Shown here: piece by piece, positions 1-11,191 of the stretch | Layout of the letters: every line of letters starts with the position of its first letter | Position numbering within the stretch: the stretch's first letter is position 1 | NCBI GenBank assembly: GCA_030263455.1 | Contig: SZOZ01000004.1 | Span: 62,001-126,000, forward strand | DNA: 64,000 nt | Source of the DNA: Synechococcales cyanobacterium CNB | GTDB lineage: Bacteria; Planctomycetota; Phycisphaerae; Phycisphaerales; UBA1924 | Reading direction: 5' to 3' | The notes under the pieces: generated by a model | What the model saw: only the letters and a program-made list of their open reading frames with translations | Told to the model about the DNA's origin: nothing | Database searches by the model: none | Program-made: the position numbers and the translations under genes

Positions 1-498
1 CCAGCCCCCCGAGGCAATGTACCCCGCGATCCGGTCGTCGCCCACGATTCCGAGAGAAACGGTGGCCGGGTCGGTGAAGAGGTCTCGCCGACCTGTGCGT
101 GGGCAAACGAGTGCCACCCCCGTCAGCACCCGGTGCGAGCCGCCCTGGAGCATCCGAATGATCCGCTCCGCGTCGGCCTCGTCGCGGGGCTGGCCGAGGA
201 GTTCCCCGTCCTTAAAGCAGAGGGTGTCGGCGGCGAGGATGACCGCGGCGTCCGCGGCGTCCGCGGCGTCGAGCGAGGCGGCGACGGAAGCCGCCTTGAG
301 GTACGCGAGCGACGCCACCCAGGCGTGTGGCGGGACGGAGCCTGGGCTGAGCAGGGCGTCGTCGATCGCGGGATCGACCGCCTCATGCGCGACGCCGTGG
401 CGTGCGAGCAGCTCGCGCCTGCGCGGCGAGGAACTGGCGAGGATCAGTCGCGGCAGCGTGGCCGGGCGAACGGGTGCGTTCGTGGATGCGCCGGCCAT
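1..498 (-). CDS. maf: Maf-like nucleotide pyrophosphatase (3' end beyond window)
   Basis: House-cleaning nucleoside triphosphate pyrophosphatase of the Maf/HAM1-like superfamily, thought to hydrolyse non-canonical or modified NTPs in the cytoplasm. The visible 166 residues begin at an ATG at 498. They carry the family's N-terminal LASSSPRRREL motif and later the ILAADTL ... LLGQP segment with the catalytic Asp. The frame is open to base 1, so the C-terminal part (usually 25-40 residues) is missing here. It is divergent from the amidase gene starting at 568, with 69 bp between them. Family assignment is firm; the exact substrate class cannot be read from the sequence. Confidence 0.85.
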   Translation of the reverse strand, partial: MAGASTNAPVRPATLPRLILASSSPRRRELLARHGVAHEAVDPAIDDALLSPGSVPPHAWVASLAYLKAASVAASLDAADAADAAVILAADTLCFKDGELLGQPRDEADAERIIRMLQGGSHRVLTGVALVCPRTGRRDLFTDPATVSLGIVGDDRIAGYIASGGW

Positions 499-529
499 CG
501 CGTGAGTGTACCGCCCGCGCTGGGCGCGG

Positions 530-560
530 TTGATCGAGAATCGGGCTGTTGCGCTACAGT
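530..560 (+). promoter_or_regulatory. Putative promoter with -10 TACAGT close to start codon
   Basis: TTGATC (530-535) and TACAGT (555-560) are separated by 19 bp. The hexamer ends 7 nt before the ATG at 568, so a transcript from it would have almost no 5' leader. No Shine-Dalgarno sequence is visible. One of a recurrent set in this window. Confidence 0.45.
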
Positions 561-567
561 TCGTCAT

Positions 568-1410
568 ATGCGCGCACACCTCGTGCAGATGGACATCGCG
601 TGGGAGGACCGACCGGCGAACTTCGCGCGGGTCGAGACGTTGCTGGACGGCGTGGACGTTCGGCCGGGCGACTTCGTGCTCCTCCCTGAGATGTTCGACT
701 CCGGGTTCTCCGTCAACGTTTCGGCGACCGCGGACAAGTCGGGCGAGACGCTGGATTTCCTGCGCCGGCTGGCGGAAGACCTCGGCGTGTACGTGCAGGG
801 CGGACGGACGGTTCACGGGTGCGGGTGCGCGAAGGCGGAGAATCGGGCCAGCGTCCTCGCGCCGAACGGCAGGCTCGTGTGTGAGTATTCGAAAATCCAC
901 CCGTTCTCTTTCGGGCGCGAGAGCGAGGCCTTCGAGGGGGGCAGGCACGTCGAGACCTGGGAGTGGCGGGCGGACGAAGAGCGGACGCTCGTCTGCCCGG
1001 CGGTCTGCTACGACCTGCGGTTCCCGGAACTCTTCCGCATCGGTGCGTTGCGCGGGGCGGAGGTTCTCGCGCTGGGGGCGAACTGGCCCGACGCACGGCA
1101 GCACCACTGGCGGGCGCTGCTCATCGCTCGGGCCATCGAGAACCAGGCGGTCGTGCTGGGCGTGAACCGCGTCGGGCGCGACCCGCACCTGAACTACATC
1201 GGCGGGACAATCGCGGTCGGGCCGAAGGGCGAGACGCTCGGCGAGTTGAAGGACGAGGAGGGCGTGTTGAGCGTGGACGTGGACGTGCAGGCCGTGCGGG
1301 AATGGAGGCGGGTGTTCCCCGCGCTGAGCGATGCCAGACTGCTCTCCGAAGAAGTCGCACGCGCAGGCTCGGAGACACGGAGAGGGGGAGCAGGCCGGGT
1401 CGGGGCGTAA
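568..1410 (+). CDS. Nitrilase-superfamily amidase (omega-amidase/YafV-like)
   Basis: Cytoplasmic carbon-nitrogen hydrolase of 280 aa, the usual length for this family. The Glu-Lys-Cys triad is visible: Glu in LLPEMFDSGFS (about residue 44), Lys in YSKIHPFS, and Cys in VCYDLRFPEL. The PEMF(D/N)xGF form and the CYDLRFPE motif are those of the omega-amidase/YafV branch, which hydrolyses alpha-keto acid monoamides such as 2-oxoglutaramate. That substrate is inferred from the family. The ATG at 568 begins directly with the conserved first beta strand (RAHLVQMDIAW); longer upstream readings have no family similarity. deoC follows 9 bp later, but with its own -10-like hexamer. Confidence 0.85.
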   Translation: MRAHLVQMDIAWEDRPANFARVETLLDGVDVRPGDFVLLPEMFDSGFSVNVSATADKSGETLDFLRRLAEDLGVYVQGGRTVHGCGCAKAENRASVLAPNGRLVCEYSKIHPFSFGRESEAFEGGRHVETWEWRADEERTLVCPAVCYDLRFPELFRIGALRGAEVLALGANWPDARQHHWRALLIARAIENQAVVLGVNRVGRDPHLNYIGGTIAVGPKGETLGELKDEEGVLSVDVDVQAVREWRRVFPALSDARLLSEEVARAGSETRRGGAGRVGA

Positions 1411-1413
1411 GAT
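1408..1413 (+). promoter_or_regulatory. -10-like TAAGAT, leaderless position
   Basis: TAAGAT overlaps the stop codon of the amidase gene and ends 6 nt before the deoC ATG (1420). No clear -35 or Shine-Dalgarno is seen. It may give deoC its own leaderless transcript. Confidence 0.35.
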
Positions 1414-1419
1414 CGAGGC

Positions 1420-2448
1420 ATGTCGAAAGGGCTAGAAGTGCCCGCCGGGCGGACGGTCGATCCGGTGATGGCGCAGCAGCGTGCGGCCTCGTTCACGAAG
1501 CGGTCGATCAAGACCACGACCAAGGCCGTCGGCCTGCGGTTGGCTCTCTCGATGGTGGACCTGACGACGCTGGAAGGGAAGGACTCGCCGGAGAAGGTGC
1601 GGAGCCTGTGCCGCAAGGCGGTGCGGCCGTTCGAGCGCGATGACGACGTGCTGGGCGAGCGGCTGCCGAGCTGCGCGGCGGTGTGTGTCTATCCGAGCAT
1701 GGTGGCGGTGGCGCGTGAGGAGTTGGAACAAGCGGACGGGCGGGACGCCCACTCCACCAGAAACGCGGTCAAGGTCGCCAGCGTGGCGACGGGGTTCCCG
1801 AGCGGGCAGTACCCGCTGAGCGTGCGTCTGCGCGACACGGAGCAGGCGATCGCGGACGGTGCTGACGAGATCGACATGGTCATCAACCGCGGCGCGTTTC
1901 TCGCGGGGCGCTACGCCGAGGTGGCGGAGGAGATCCGCGAGGTGGTCGCGGTGTGCGATGCCGGCACGGGCGGGGCCTTTCCACGCCCGGTCCATCTCAA
2001 GGTGATCCTCGAAACCGGCGAACTCGAAACGCTCGACAATGTGCGCCGCGCCAGCGATATCGCCATCGCCTGCATCCGCGACGGCGACTTCATCAAGACC
2101 AGCACCGGCAAGGTGCAGCCGGCCGCGACGATGCCCGTCACGCTGGTCATGCTCGAAGCGATCCGCGACGAGTGCCTTCGCAGCGGGCGACGGATCGGCA
2201 TGAAGCCGGCGGGCGGCATCCGCACGGCCAAGCAGGCCCTCCACTACTTGGTGATGGTGTGGGAGACGATGGGGACGGTAGGGATCGAGACCTCGCGGCA
2301 TCAAGGCGCCGAGACGGGGAAGAGCGCGTGGCTCTCGCCGGACCTGTTCCGCTTCGGCGCGAGCACGCTGGTCAACGACCTGCTCCGGCAGATCGTGAAG
2401 GAACGGACGGGCCGGTACGCGGCGGGGTACGACTTCTCGGAGGCGTAA
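1420..2448 (+). CDS. deoC: Deoxyribose-phosphate aldolase
   Basis: Class I aldolase that cleaves 2-deoxyribose 5-phosphate to glyceraldehyde 3-phosphate and acetaldehyde in deoxynucleoside catabolism. At 342 aa it is the long form of the family. Visible signatures are ADEIDMVINRGAF, LKVILETGEL, the Schiff-base lysine in GDFIKTSTGK, and the second active-site lysine in GMKPAGGIRT. The first ~70 residues precede the TIM barrel and are typical of the long, eukaryote-like DeoC group. It is close behind the amidase gene and is followed 2 bp later by a small membrane protein. The aldehyde dehydrogenase at 3113 could oxidise the acetaldehyde produced, so the four genes may form a catabolic cluster (inference). 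Confidence 0.95.
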   Translation: MSKGLEVPAGRTVDPVMAQQRAASFTKRSIKTTTKAVGLRLALSMVDLTTLEGKDSPEKVRSLCRKAVRPFERDDDVLGERLPSCAAVCVYPSMVAVAREELEQADGRDAHSTRNAVKVASVATGFPSGQYPLSVRLRDTEQAIADGADEIDMVINRGAFLAGRYAEVAEEIREVVAVCDAGTGGAFPRPVHLKVILETGELETLDNVRRASDIAIACIRDGDFIKTSTGKVQPAATMPVTLVMLEAIRDECLRSGRRIGMKPAGGIRTAKQALHYLVMVWETMGTVGIETSRHQGAETGKSAWLSPDLFRFGASTLVNDLLRQIVKERTGRYAAGYDFSEA

Positions 2449-2450
2449 CG

Positions 2451-3101
2451 GTGGACCGCGCGCCTGTCGTCGCCGTTTCGCTGCTGATCGGCGCGGCTCT
2501 GACCGTGTTCGTCGCCTGGGGGTTCGCGCTGTTCGGCACGTTCAGCAGGGGCACGCTCCACGTGAACTACGGCGGTGCTGGCCCGCCGCGACCGGAGATC
2601 GCGCCGCCCGAGGGGTGGGACGTCGCGACGTGGCGGGAGTTGCACGGCCTCGGGCTGCGCATGGACATGGTGAGTGAGCGGGAGTGGGTCGGCTCAGAAC
2701 TCATCCTGTCTCTGAACGGCGGGCCGCAACGGACGGTGACGCACTACCGCGCGGGGTTCCCGTTCCTCGCGCTGCGGTGGCTCGGCGAGGGGAGCGACGT
2801 GCCGCAGCAGAACACGACGGGTGTCGCGCGGGCGTGGTGGATGGGGATCGAAGTTGGTTTGCCCGCACGCGGTTCGGGCGTGCCGCGTGGGGGCATTGTG
2901 CCGAGGCTGCCGATCAGGCCCGCGTGGCCGGGCTTCACGCTGAACACGCTGATCTTCGGCGCAGCGGCGTGCGGAGTGATGCTCGCGGCCGGCTCGGCGT
3001 GGCGACGTCGGCGGAGAAGTCGAGGGCTATGCGTGAGGTGCGGGTACGATGTTGTCGGCCTCGCGGTCTGCCCGGAGTGTGGGGCGGAGACGGGGCGTTG
3101 A
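2451..3101 (+). CDS. Membrane protein with C-terminal zinc ribbon, unknown function
   Basis: 216 aa from a GTG 2 bp after the deoC stop; the short gap argues for co-translation. One transmembrane helix lies near residues 7-28 and a second near 165-185. The C-terminus is an Arg-rich stretch followed by a cysteine pattern C-x2-C-x9-C-x2-C (CVRCGYD ... CPEC), so the zinc ribbon would be cytoplasmic with a loop of about 130 residues outside. Small proteins of this architecture, with a CxxCGYDxxG ribbon, are common in planctomycetes and have no assigned role. I do not recognise a specific family for the extracytoplasmic part. It could be a later addition to the deoC-aldH operon. Confidence 0.7.
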   Translation: MDRAPVVAVSLLIGAALTVFVAWGFALFGTFSRGTLHVNYGGAGPPRPEIAPPEGWDVATWRELHGLGLRMDMVSEREWVGSELILSLNGGPQRTVTHYRAGFPFLALRWLGEGSDVPQQNTTGVARAWWMGIEVGLPARGSGVPRGGIVPRLPIRPAWPGFTLNTLIFGAAACGVMLAAGSAWRRRRRSRGLCVRCGYDVVGLAVCPECGAETGR

Positions 3102-3112
3102 AGGAGGCCGAC

Positions 3113-4600
3113 ATGACCCGCCAGGCCCCGACCGCGCCGCGCCGGCTGGACTTCGCTACCGAACTGACGCGGTGGGAGTACGCGGCCGCGCCGGAGACAA
3201 CGAAGGTCGAGATCGCTCCTCGCTACGGGCACTTCATCGGTGGCGAGTTCGTCGGGCCGACGGGGGGAGGCGGGCGCTTCGCGTCGATCAACCCGGCGAC
3301 CGAGCAGCCGCTGTGCGAGGTTGCGCAGGGGTCGGAGGCGGACGTGGACGCAGCGGTGCGCGCGGCGCGCGATGCGCTGCCGGCGTGGGCCGCCATGCCG
3401 GGCAGGGAGCGTGCGAAGTACGTCTACCGCATCGCGAGGCGCATCCAGGAGCGTGCCCGCGAACTGGCCGTGCTGGAGACGATGGATGGGGGCAAGCCGA
3501 TCCGTGAAAGCCGCGACGTGGACGTCCCGCTCTCGGCGGCGCACTTCTTCTACCACGCGGGATGGGCGGACAAACTGGAGTTTGCGTTCCCGGGGCATCG
3601 GCCGAGACCCGTCGGGGTCTGCGGGCAGATCATTCCGTGGAACTTCCCGCTGCTGATGGCGGCGTGGAAACTCGGGCCCGCGCTGGCGTGCGGCAACACC
3701 TGCGTGCTCAAGCCCGCGGAGACGACGCCGCTGACCGCGCTGCGGCTCGCCGAAATCTGCGCGGAGGTCGGCCTGCCGCGGGGCGTGGTGAACGTGGTGA
3801 CCGGCGACGGTCGCACGGGCGCGGCCCTCGTGAACCATCCCGGCGTGGACAAGATCGCGTTCACCGGCTCGACCGAGGTGGGCAAGAAGATCGCGTCCGC
3901 GGTGGCGGGCACGGGGAAGCGGCTGACGCTCGAACTGGGCGGAAAAAGCCCGAACATCATCTTCGAGGATGCGAGCATCGACCAGGCCGTCGAAGGGATC
4001 GTCGAGGGCATCTATTTCAACCAGGGTCACGTCTGCTGCGCGGGGAGCAGGCTGTTCGTGCAGGAATCCGTGCTTGACGAGGTGGTCGAGAAACTTCGCA
4101 TCCGCATGGCGAGCCTGCGCGTAGGCGATCCGCTGGACAAGAACACAGACGTCGGGGCGATCAACTCGAAGCAGCAGTTGGAGACGATCCGACGGTACGT
4201 CGAGGCGGGGGTGAGCGAAGGGGCACGGCTTCACGAGACCAACGGCAAACCACTCCCCGAACGCGGCTACTGGTGCAGGCCGTGCTTCTTCACGGGCGTG
4301 CAGCCGAGCCACGTGGTCGCGCGCGAGGAAATCTTCGGGCCGGTGCTGGCGGTGATGAGTTTCCGCACGCCGGAGGAGGCGATCACGCGAGCGAACAACA
4401 CGCCATACGGACTGGCCGCGGGCGTGTGGACGGACAAGGGTTCGAAGATCTTTGAGATCGCGCGGCGGCTGAAGGCAGGCGTGGTGTGGCTGAACACGTA
4501 CAACAAGTTCGACCCCGCCTCGCCGTTCGGCGGGTTCAAGGAGAGCGGGTTCGGTCGCGAGGGGGGCCTGCAGGGTTTGCGGGGGTATGTGCGGTTCTGA
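3113..4600 (+). CDS. NAD(P)-dependent aldehyde dehydrogenase
   Basis: Oxidises an aldehyde to the carboxylic acid with NAD(P)+. 495 aa, full length for the family. Visible motifs: IIPWNFPLLM and NTCVLKPAE (coenzyme binding), FTGSTEVGK (glycine motif), catalytic Glu in LELGGKSP, catalytic Cys308 in FNQGHVCCAGSR, and the terminal ESGFGREGG segment. The start is fixed by a strong Shine-Dalgarno AAGGAGG (3101-3107) 5 nt upstream, which overlaps the stop of the preceding gene. Placement after deoC suggests acetaldehyde as one substrate, although the sequence alone cannot separate betaine-aldehyde, acetaldehyde or broad-range members. Confidence 0.9.
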   Translation: MTRQAPTAPRRLDFATELTRWEYAAAPETTKVEIAPRYGHFIGGEFVGPTGGGGRFASINPATEQPLCEVAQGSEADVDAAVRAARDALPAWAAMPGRERAKYVYRIARRIQERARELAVLETMDGGKPIRESRDVDVPLSAAHFFYHAGWADKLEFAFPGHRPRPVGVCGQIIPWNFPLLMAAWKLGPALACGNTCVLKPAETTPLTALRLAEICAEVGLPRGVVNVVTGDGRTGAALVNHPGVDKIAFTGSTEVGKKIASAVAGTGKRLTLELGGKSPNIIFEDASIDQAVEGIVEGIYFNQGHVCCAGSRLFVQESVLDEVVEKLRIRMASLRVGDPLDKNTDVGAINSKQQLETIRRYVEAGVSEGARLHETNGKPLPERGYWCRPCFFTGVQPSHVVAREEIFGPVLAVMSFRTPEEAITRANNTPYGLAAGVWTDKGSKIFEIARRLKAGVVWLNTYNKFDPASPFGGFKESGFGREGGLQGLRGYVRF

Positions 4601-4698
4601 TCGCTTCAAGATCGGTTCGAGTGCGCAAGATTCGGCGGCCCACGCCCGCGCACGGGGTCCGTTGAAGCCGGTGCCGCCGTGTGCCGATAGACGGGGCG

Positions 4699-5160
4699 AT
4701 GACCACCAGCGACCCCTCGGCGGCGGCGAGCTACCTGCGGACCCGGGTGATGACCGCCCGACCTGAAGAACTCCGCCTGATGTTGCTGGACGGCGCGCTC
4801 CGATTCGCCCGGCAGGGGCGCGAGGGGCTGGAACGGAGCGATTACGAGGCGAGTTTCATGGGCCTGAGCCAGTGCCAGGACATCGTGATGGAACTGGCGA
4901 CCTCGGTACGGGCCGACCAGGACCGCACGCTGGCCGAGCGCGTGCGCGGGCTGTACCTCTATCTCTACCAGGAACTCGTGCAGGCGAGCGTCGAACGCGA
5001 CCTGACCCGCGTGGACGGCGTCATCCGCCTGCTCGAGTACGAGCGCGAAACGTGGGCGATGCTCCTCGAAAAACTCGCGGCCGAGCGGGCCGGGCATGCG
5101 ACGCAGGCGGCCGAGGTCGCTGTCGAGCCGGCGTCGCGCTCGATCAGTCTCAGCGCGTAG
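4699..5160 (+). CDS. fliS: Flagellar export chaperone FliS
   Basis: 153 aa helical protein matching FliS, which binds the C-terminal region of flagellin in the cytoplasm and prevents premature polymerisation. The N-terminal signature is SYLRTRVMTARPEELRLMLLDG, with the rest forming an amphipathic four-helix bundle. Start chosen at ATG 4699; an in-frame GTG at 4681 would add six residues. It is the only flagellar gene in the window, so it is separated from its flagellin and fliD partners. Its last 11 bp overlap the 3' end of the convergent holB gene. Residues 130-153 are Ala/Ser-rich and probably disordered. Confidence 0.8.
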   Translation: MTTSDPSAAASYLRTRVMTARPEELRLMLLDGALRFARQGREGLERSDYEASFMGLSQCQDIVMELATSVRADQDRTLAERVRGLYLYLYQELVQASVERDLTRVDGVIRLLEYERETWAMLLEKLAAERAGHATQAAEVAVEPASRSISLSA

Positions 5161-6280
5161 CGACCGCCCGCGACGCCATTTCCACGAGTTGCGCGGCGAG
5201 GTTCTCGAACACGAAGGCCAGCGGCACGTTCCGCTCGATCTGCCGCTCCGCCTCGGCGACGAGTTCGACCGCGCGGGCGCGCACTTCGGGGCGCCTCGAG
5301 GCACGCATCGCCCCGTGGTGGTGGTCGGCGACGAGGCGGAGCATGTCGGCGGCGGCGGCGACGTTCGCGGCTTCCTTGCTCGCCGACGGGTTGCGGGCCA
5401 CCATCGCGGCCGCTCGCTCGTCCACCAGTTTCGCCATCGTCGCCCCGATGGCGAGGTCGAACTTCCCGCGGTCGGCGTCGGCGAGCATCGGCGCGAGCGC
5501 CTCGTGCCACGCGGTCAGGTTGCCCTCGATCACCCGGTTCAGTACGCCCGGGCTGCCGGCGGCGTAGCGCAGCGCCCAGGCCTCGTGCTCCGGGTCGATC
5601 GCCGCACCGCCGCGCCGGAGCCACTCTCGCATGTCGGCGTCCGAAAGCGGCAGGAACGGGATGCGCTGGCAGCGGCTGCGGATCGTCGGCAGCAGTTCCT
5701 CCTCCGCGGGCGTGACCAGGATGATGACCGTGCCCTCGGGAGGCTCCTCGAGCGTCTTGAGCAGCAGGTTCTGGGCGTCGCGGCCCAGGAGGTGGGCCTC
5801 ATCCACGATGAAGACCTTGCCGACGAGCGACGGCTCGTGCAGGTTGCGCGTGCGCGTCGCCGGTTCGACGAGGAACTCCTCGGCGACGGCGAACGGGATG
5901 GTGCGCTGCTTCTGGCCGCGCACGCTCGCGTCGCGGCTGAAGGGCGTCAGTTCCTTGTTCACGACGTGCAGGTCCGGGTGCGCGCCCGCGGCGAGCAAAC
6001 GCTGCACCTGCGAGTCAGGGTCGGGCGTGCGGTCGTCGTGGGGGTCCGTGGCCGGGTCGAGGACGGCGGCGGCGAAGGCGAGCGCGGTCGTGAACTTGCC
6101 GACGCCCTCGGGGCCGTGGAAGACCCAGGCGTGATGGACTCGCCCGGAGCGCATCGCGGCCCGCAGCAACTCGACGGCGTGGGACTGCCCCAGCACGTCG
6201 CGGAGCGCAAGGGGGGGGGCGTGGGCCTGCGGGGCCATGGGCGTCTCGGCGGCGGGCTGGCGGGCGGGTCGCTTGGCCAT
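5150..6280 (-). CDS. holB: DNA polymerase III, delta-prime-like clamp-loader subunit
   Basis: AAA+ clamp-loader subunit, 376 aa. Conserved parts are GPEGVGKFTTALA (P-loop region), VFIVDEAHLLGRDAQNLLLKTLEEPP (Walker B and sensor region, two adjacent segments) and RSRCQRIPF (the SRC motif). Start ATG 6280 is preceded by a TACCCT hexamer 5 nt upstream. The zinc-module cysteines found in gamma/tau and most delta-prime proteins (C-x8-C-x2-C-x2-C) are absent: the region before AGAHPDLHVV is Asp/Pro-rich with no cysteine. The Lys in the P-loop suggests nucleotide binding may be retained, unlike E. coli delta-prime. A dnaX-like role is less likely given the absence of a C-terminal tau region. Confidence 0.85.
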   Translation of the reverse strand: MAKRPARQPAAETPMAPQAHAPPLALRDVLGQSHAVELLRAAMRSGRVHHAWVFHGPEGVGKFTTALAFAAAVLDPATDPHDDRTPDPDSQVQRLLAAGAHPDLHVVNKELTPFSRDASVRGQKQRTIPFAVAEEFLVEPATRTRNLHEPSLVGKVFIVDEAHLLGRDAQNLLLKTLEEPPEGTVIILVTPAEEELLPTIRSRCQRIPFLPLSDADMREWLRRGGAAIDPEHEAWALRYAAGSPGVLNRVIEGNLTAWHEALAPMLADADRGKFDLAIGATMAKLVDERAAAMVARNPSASKEAANVAAAADMLRLVADHHHGAMRASRRPEVRARAVELVAEAERQIERNVPLAFVFENLAAQLVEMASRAVATR

Positions 6281-6285
6281 GCCGG

Positions 6286-6291
6286 AGGGTA
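6286..6291 (-). promoter_or_regulatory. -10-like TACCCT, leaderless position
   Basis: On the minus strand TACCCT ends 5 nt before the holB ATG. It is G/C-rich and so weaker evidence than the other members of this set. Confidence 0.25.
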
Positions 6292-6303
6292 GGAGGGCGG
6301 GCC

Positions 6304-7719
6304 TCAGACGCCCCGCAGTTTGTTGATGCCGTTGTGGGCGGCGACCTTGTAGCACTCGGCGAGTGTTGGATAGTTGAAGACGGCGTTGACGAAGTAATCG
6401 GCGGTGGCGTTGAATGCCATGGCGCACTGGCCGATGTGGACGAGTTCGGTCGCGCCGGTGCCGATGATGTGCACGCCGAGCACGGCCCGCGAGTCCTGGT
6501 GGATGAGCATCTTGAGCATGCCGATCTCGTCGCCGAGGAGTTGGCCGCGTGCGATCTCGCGGTATTGAGCGACGCCGGCCTCGTAGGGAATCTCCTGCTC
6601 GGTGAGCGCCTCTTCTGTCCAGCCGACCATCGAGATTTCGGGGATGGCGTAGATGCCGTAGGGCAGGTGCCCGCTGACGACCTCGCAGCGCTCGCCGAAC
6701 ATCTGGCAGACTGCGAGGCGTCCCTGCTCCATGCTCGTCGAGGCGAGGGCGGGGAAGCCGATGACGTCGCCGCAGGCGTAGACGTGCGGGACAGGCGTGC
6801 GGTAGTGCTTGTCCACGGCGATTCGGCCGCGGTTGTCGGGCTTGAGGCCGGCGTGCTCAAGCCCCAGGTCGTCGGTCGCGCCCTGGCGGCCGATGGCGTA
6901 GAGGAGGCAGTCGGCGCGGAGGGTTTTCCCGCTTTCGAGCACGGCCTCGACCATCACTCGGTCGGCGGAGCGCGCCCCCGGGGGCGCCTCGATGGTGCGC
7001 ACGGAGACGACCTTCTCCCCGAGCCGGAGCGTGAGTCCGTTCTGGCGCAGGTGGTACTGCAGGGCCTCGATGATCTCGCCGTCGGCGAAGTCGAGCAGGC
7101 GCGACCGGCCCTCGATGAGCGTGACCTTCACTCCCAGGGCGGAGAGCATGGAGGCGTACTCGACGCCGATCACCCCGCCGCCGACCACGAGCATGGAGTG
7201 CGGCAGAAAGGGAAGCCGGACAAGTTCGTCGGAGGTGACGACGGTGCGGTCGTCGAAGGGGATGTTCGCAGGGCGGGCCGGGACGGTGCCGACGGCGATC
7301 AGGAAGTGGTCGGCGGCGAGGCGTTGCGAACCTGTCGGCCCGGCGACCTCGACCGTGTGCGGATCGGCGAAGCGGGCGTGCCCGGTGATGACCGAGACGC
7401 CGTTGGAAGCGAGTTGCTGCTGGAGGATACGGATCTCGGCCTCGATGACGCGGTCGGCAGCGGCCTGGATGGCCCGGAAGGTCGCGTTGCGTGCTTCGAG
7501 AAAGTCCTGCACGAGCGGGGTTGCGGAGACGCGGCCACCGGCGCGGAGGATCGCCTCGCGCAGGGCCTTGGAGGGAATGGTGCCGGTGTTCACGCCCGCG
7601 CCGCCGACGACGGTCTTGCGCTCGACGATGCAGGCGCGCTTGCCGAGCTTGGCTGCCTGGATGGCAGCCCGCGTCCCCGCTGGTCCGGAGCCGATGATGC
7701 ACAGGTCGTAGCGGTTCAT
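6304..7719 (-). CDS. sthA: Soluble pyridine nucleotide transhydrogenase
   Basis: FAD-containing flavoprotein disulfide reductase-family enzyme that transfers hydride between NADPH and NAD+ in the cytoplasm. 471 aa. N-terminal FAD-binding motif CIIGSGPAGTRAA, then GVNTGTIPSKALRE. The redox-active CxxxxC pair of lipoamide dehydrogenase is replaced here (one Cys position is Thr), which is the hallmark of SthA/UdhA. The second nucleotide-binding motif is VVGGGVIGVEYA and the C-terminal dimerisation domain contains HIIGTGATELVHIGQ. Divergent from alaS, with 116 bp between start codons. It lies only 23 bp upstream of holB, but the two functions are unrelated. Confidence 0.92.
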   Translation of the reverse strand: MNRYDLCIIGSGPAGTRAAIQAAKLGKRACIVERKTVVGGAGVNTGTIPSKALREAILRAGGRVSATPLVQDFLEARNATFRAIQAAADRVIEAEIRILQQQLASNGVSVITGHARFADPHTVEVAGPTGSQRLAADHFLIAVGTVPARPANIPFDDRTVVTSDELVRLPFLPHSMLVVGGGVIGVEYASMLSALGVKVTLIEGRSRLLDFADGEIIEALQYHLRQNGLTLRLGEKVVSVRTIEAPPGARSADRVMVEAVLESGKTLRADCLLYAIGRQGATDDLGLEHAGLKPDNRGRIAVDKHYRTPVPHVYACGDVIGFPALASTSMEQGRLAVCQMFGERCEVVSGHLPYGIYAIPEISMVGWTEEALTEQEIPYEAGVAQYREIARGQLLGDEIGMLKMLIHQDSRAVLGVHIIGTGATELVHIGQCAMAFNATADYFVNAVFNYPTLAECYKVAAHNGINKLRGV

Positions 7720-7804
7720 GTCTGCTTCCGCTCGGGCGATGGTTCAGTGGGATCGGCGCGCGGGTGCAGCGTACCCCAGAATCGGTGTGGTTCGCGGGCA
7801 TCCC

Positions 7805-7810
7805 TACAAT
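7805..7810 (+). promoter_or_regulatory. -10-like TACAAT upstream of alaS
   Basis: TACAAT lies 25 nt before the alaS ATG (7836), leaving room for a short leader carrying the Shine-Dalgarno GGGAG (7823-7827). No good -35 is visible. Confidence 0.4.
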
Positions 7811-7835
7811 GCGGCCCGACTCGGGAGTTCCCCGC

Positions 7836-10721
<2,886 letters not shown>

Positions 10722-10733
10722 TCGGGGCGGACC

Positions 10734-11072
10734 ATGGCACGACGGCCGGGCGAGCCGCCGGAACTGCCCGAGGAGTTGAGGCCGAGGTCTCCTCTGCCAC
10801 GGCCGAGTGAACCCGCGCCCAAGCGGGCGGTCTCCGCTCTCGGCCCGATCGCGGCGGTGGGCACGCTGGGGACGGAGTTCGTGGCGGCGGTCGGGCTGCT
10901 CGCCCTGGGCGGGTGGTGGCTGGACGGCAAGGTCGGGACGGCCCCGGTGCTCACGCTCGTGGGCATGGCCCTGGGCCTGACCATCGGCACCTGGCGGCTG
11001 ATGCGGGCGGTCAGGGAACTCAACAAACCCCGCGGCAAGGGGCATGGCGGGAGCGGGTCCGCGAAGGCTTGA
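10734..11072 (+). CDS. atpZ: AtpZ/AtpI-family small membrane protein
   Basis: 112 aa with a Pro/Arg-rich cytoplasmic N-terminus (about 40 residues) and two transmembrane helices near 43-62 and 72-90, the usual shape of AtpZ/AtpI proteins encoded at the head of F-type ATP synthase operons. These proteins are proposed to help c-ring assembly or to carry Mg2+/Ca2+. The gene begins 12 bp after alaS, so transcription may read through from the synthetase gene. The assignment rests mainly on topology and position ahead of atpB. Confidence 0.7.
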   Translation: MARRPGEPPELPEELRPRSPLPRPSEPAPKRAVSALGPIAAVGTLGTEFVAAVGLLALGGWWLDGKVGTAPVLTLVGMALGLTIGTWRLMRAVRELNKPRGKGHGGSGSAKA

Positions 11073-11191
11073 AAGGTGAGGGCGATCGCTCGCCGGGGGT
11101 GAGGGTGGCTGCTATTCTTCCCGTCCTACGGGACTGGCTGCGGCGTCATGGGAATCGCCGGGCCGAACCCCGAGGGGTTTCGGACGACACC

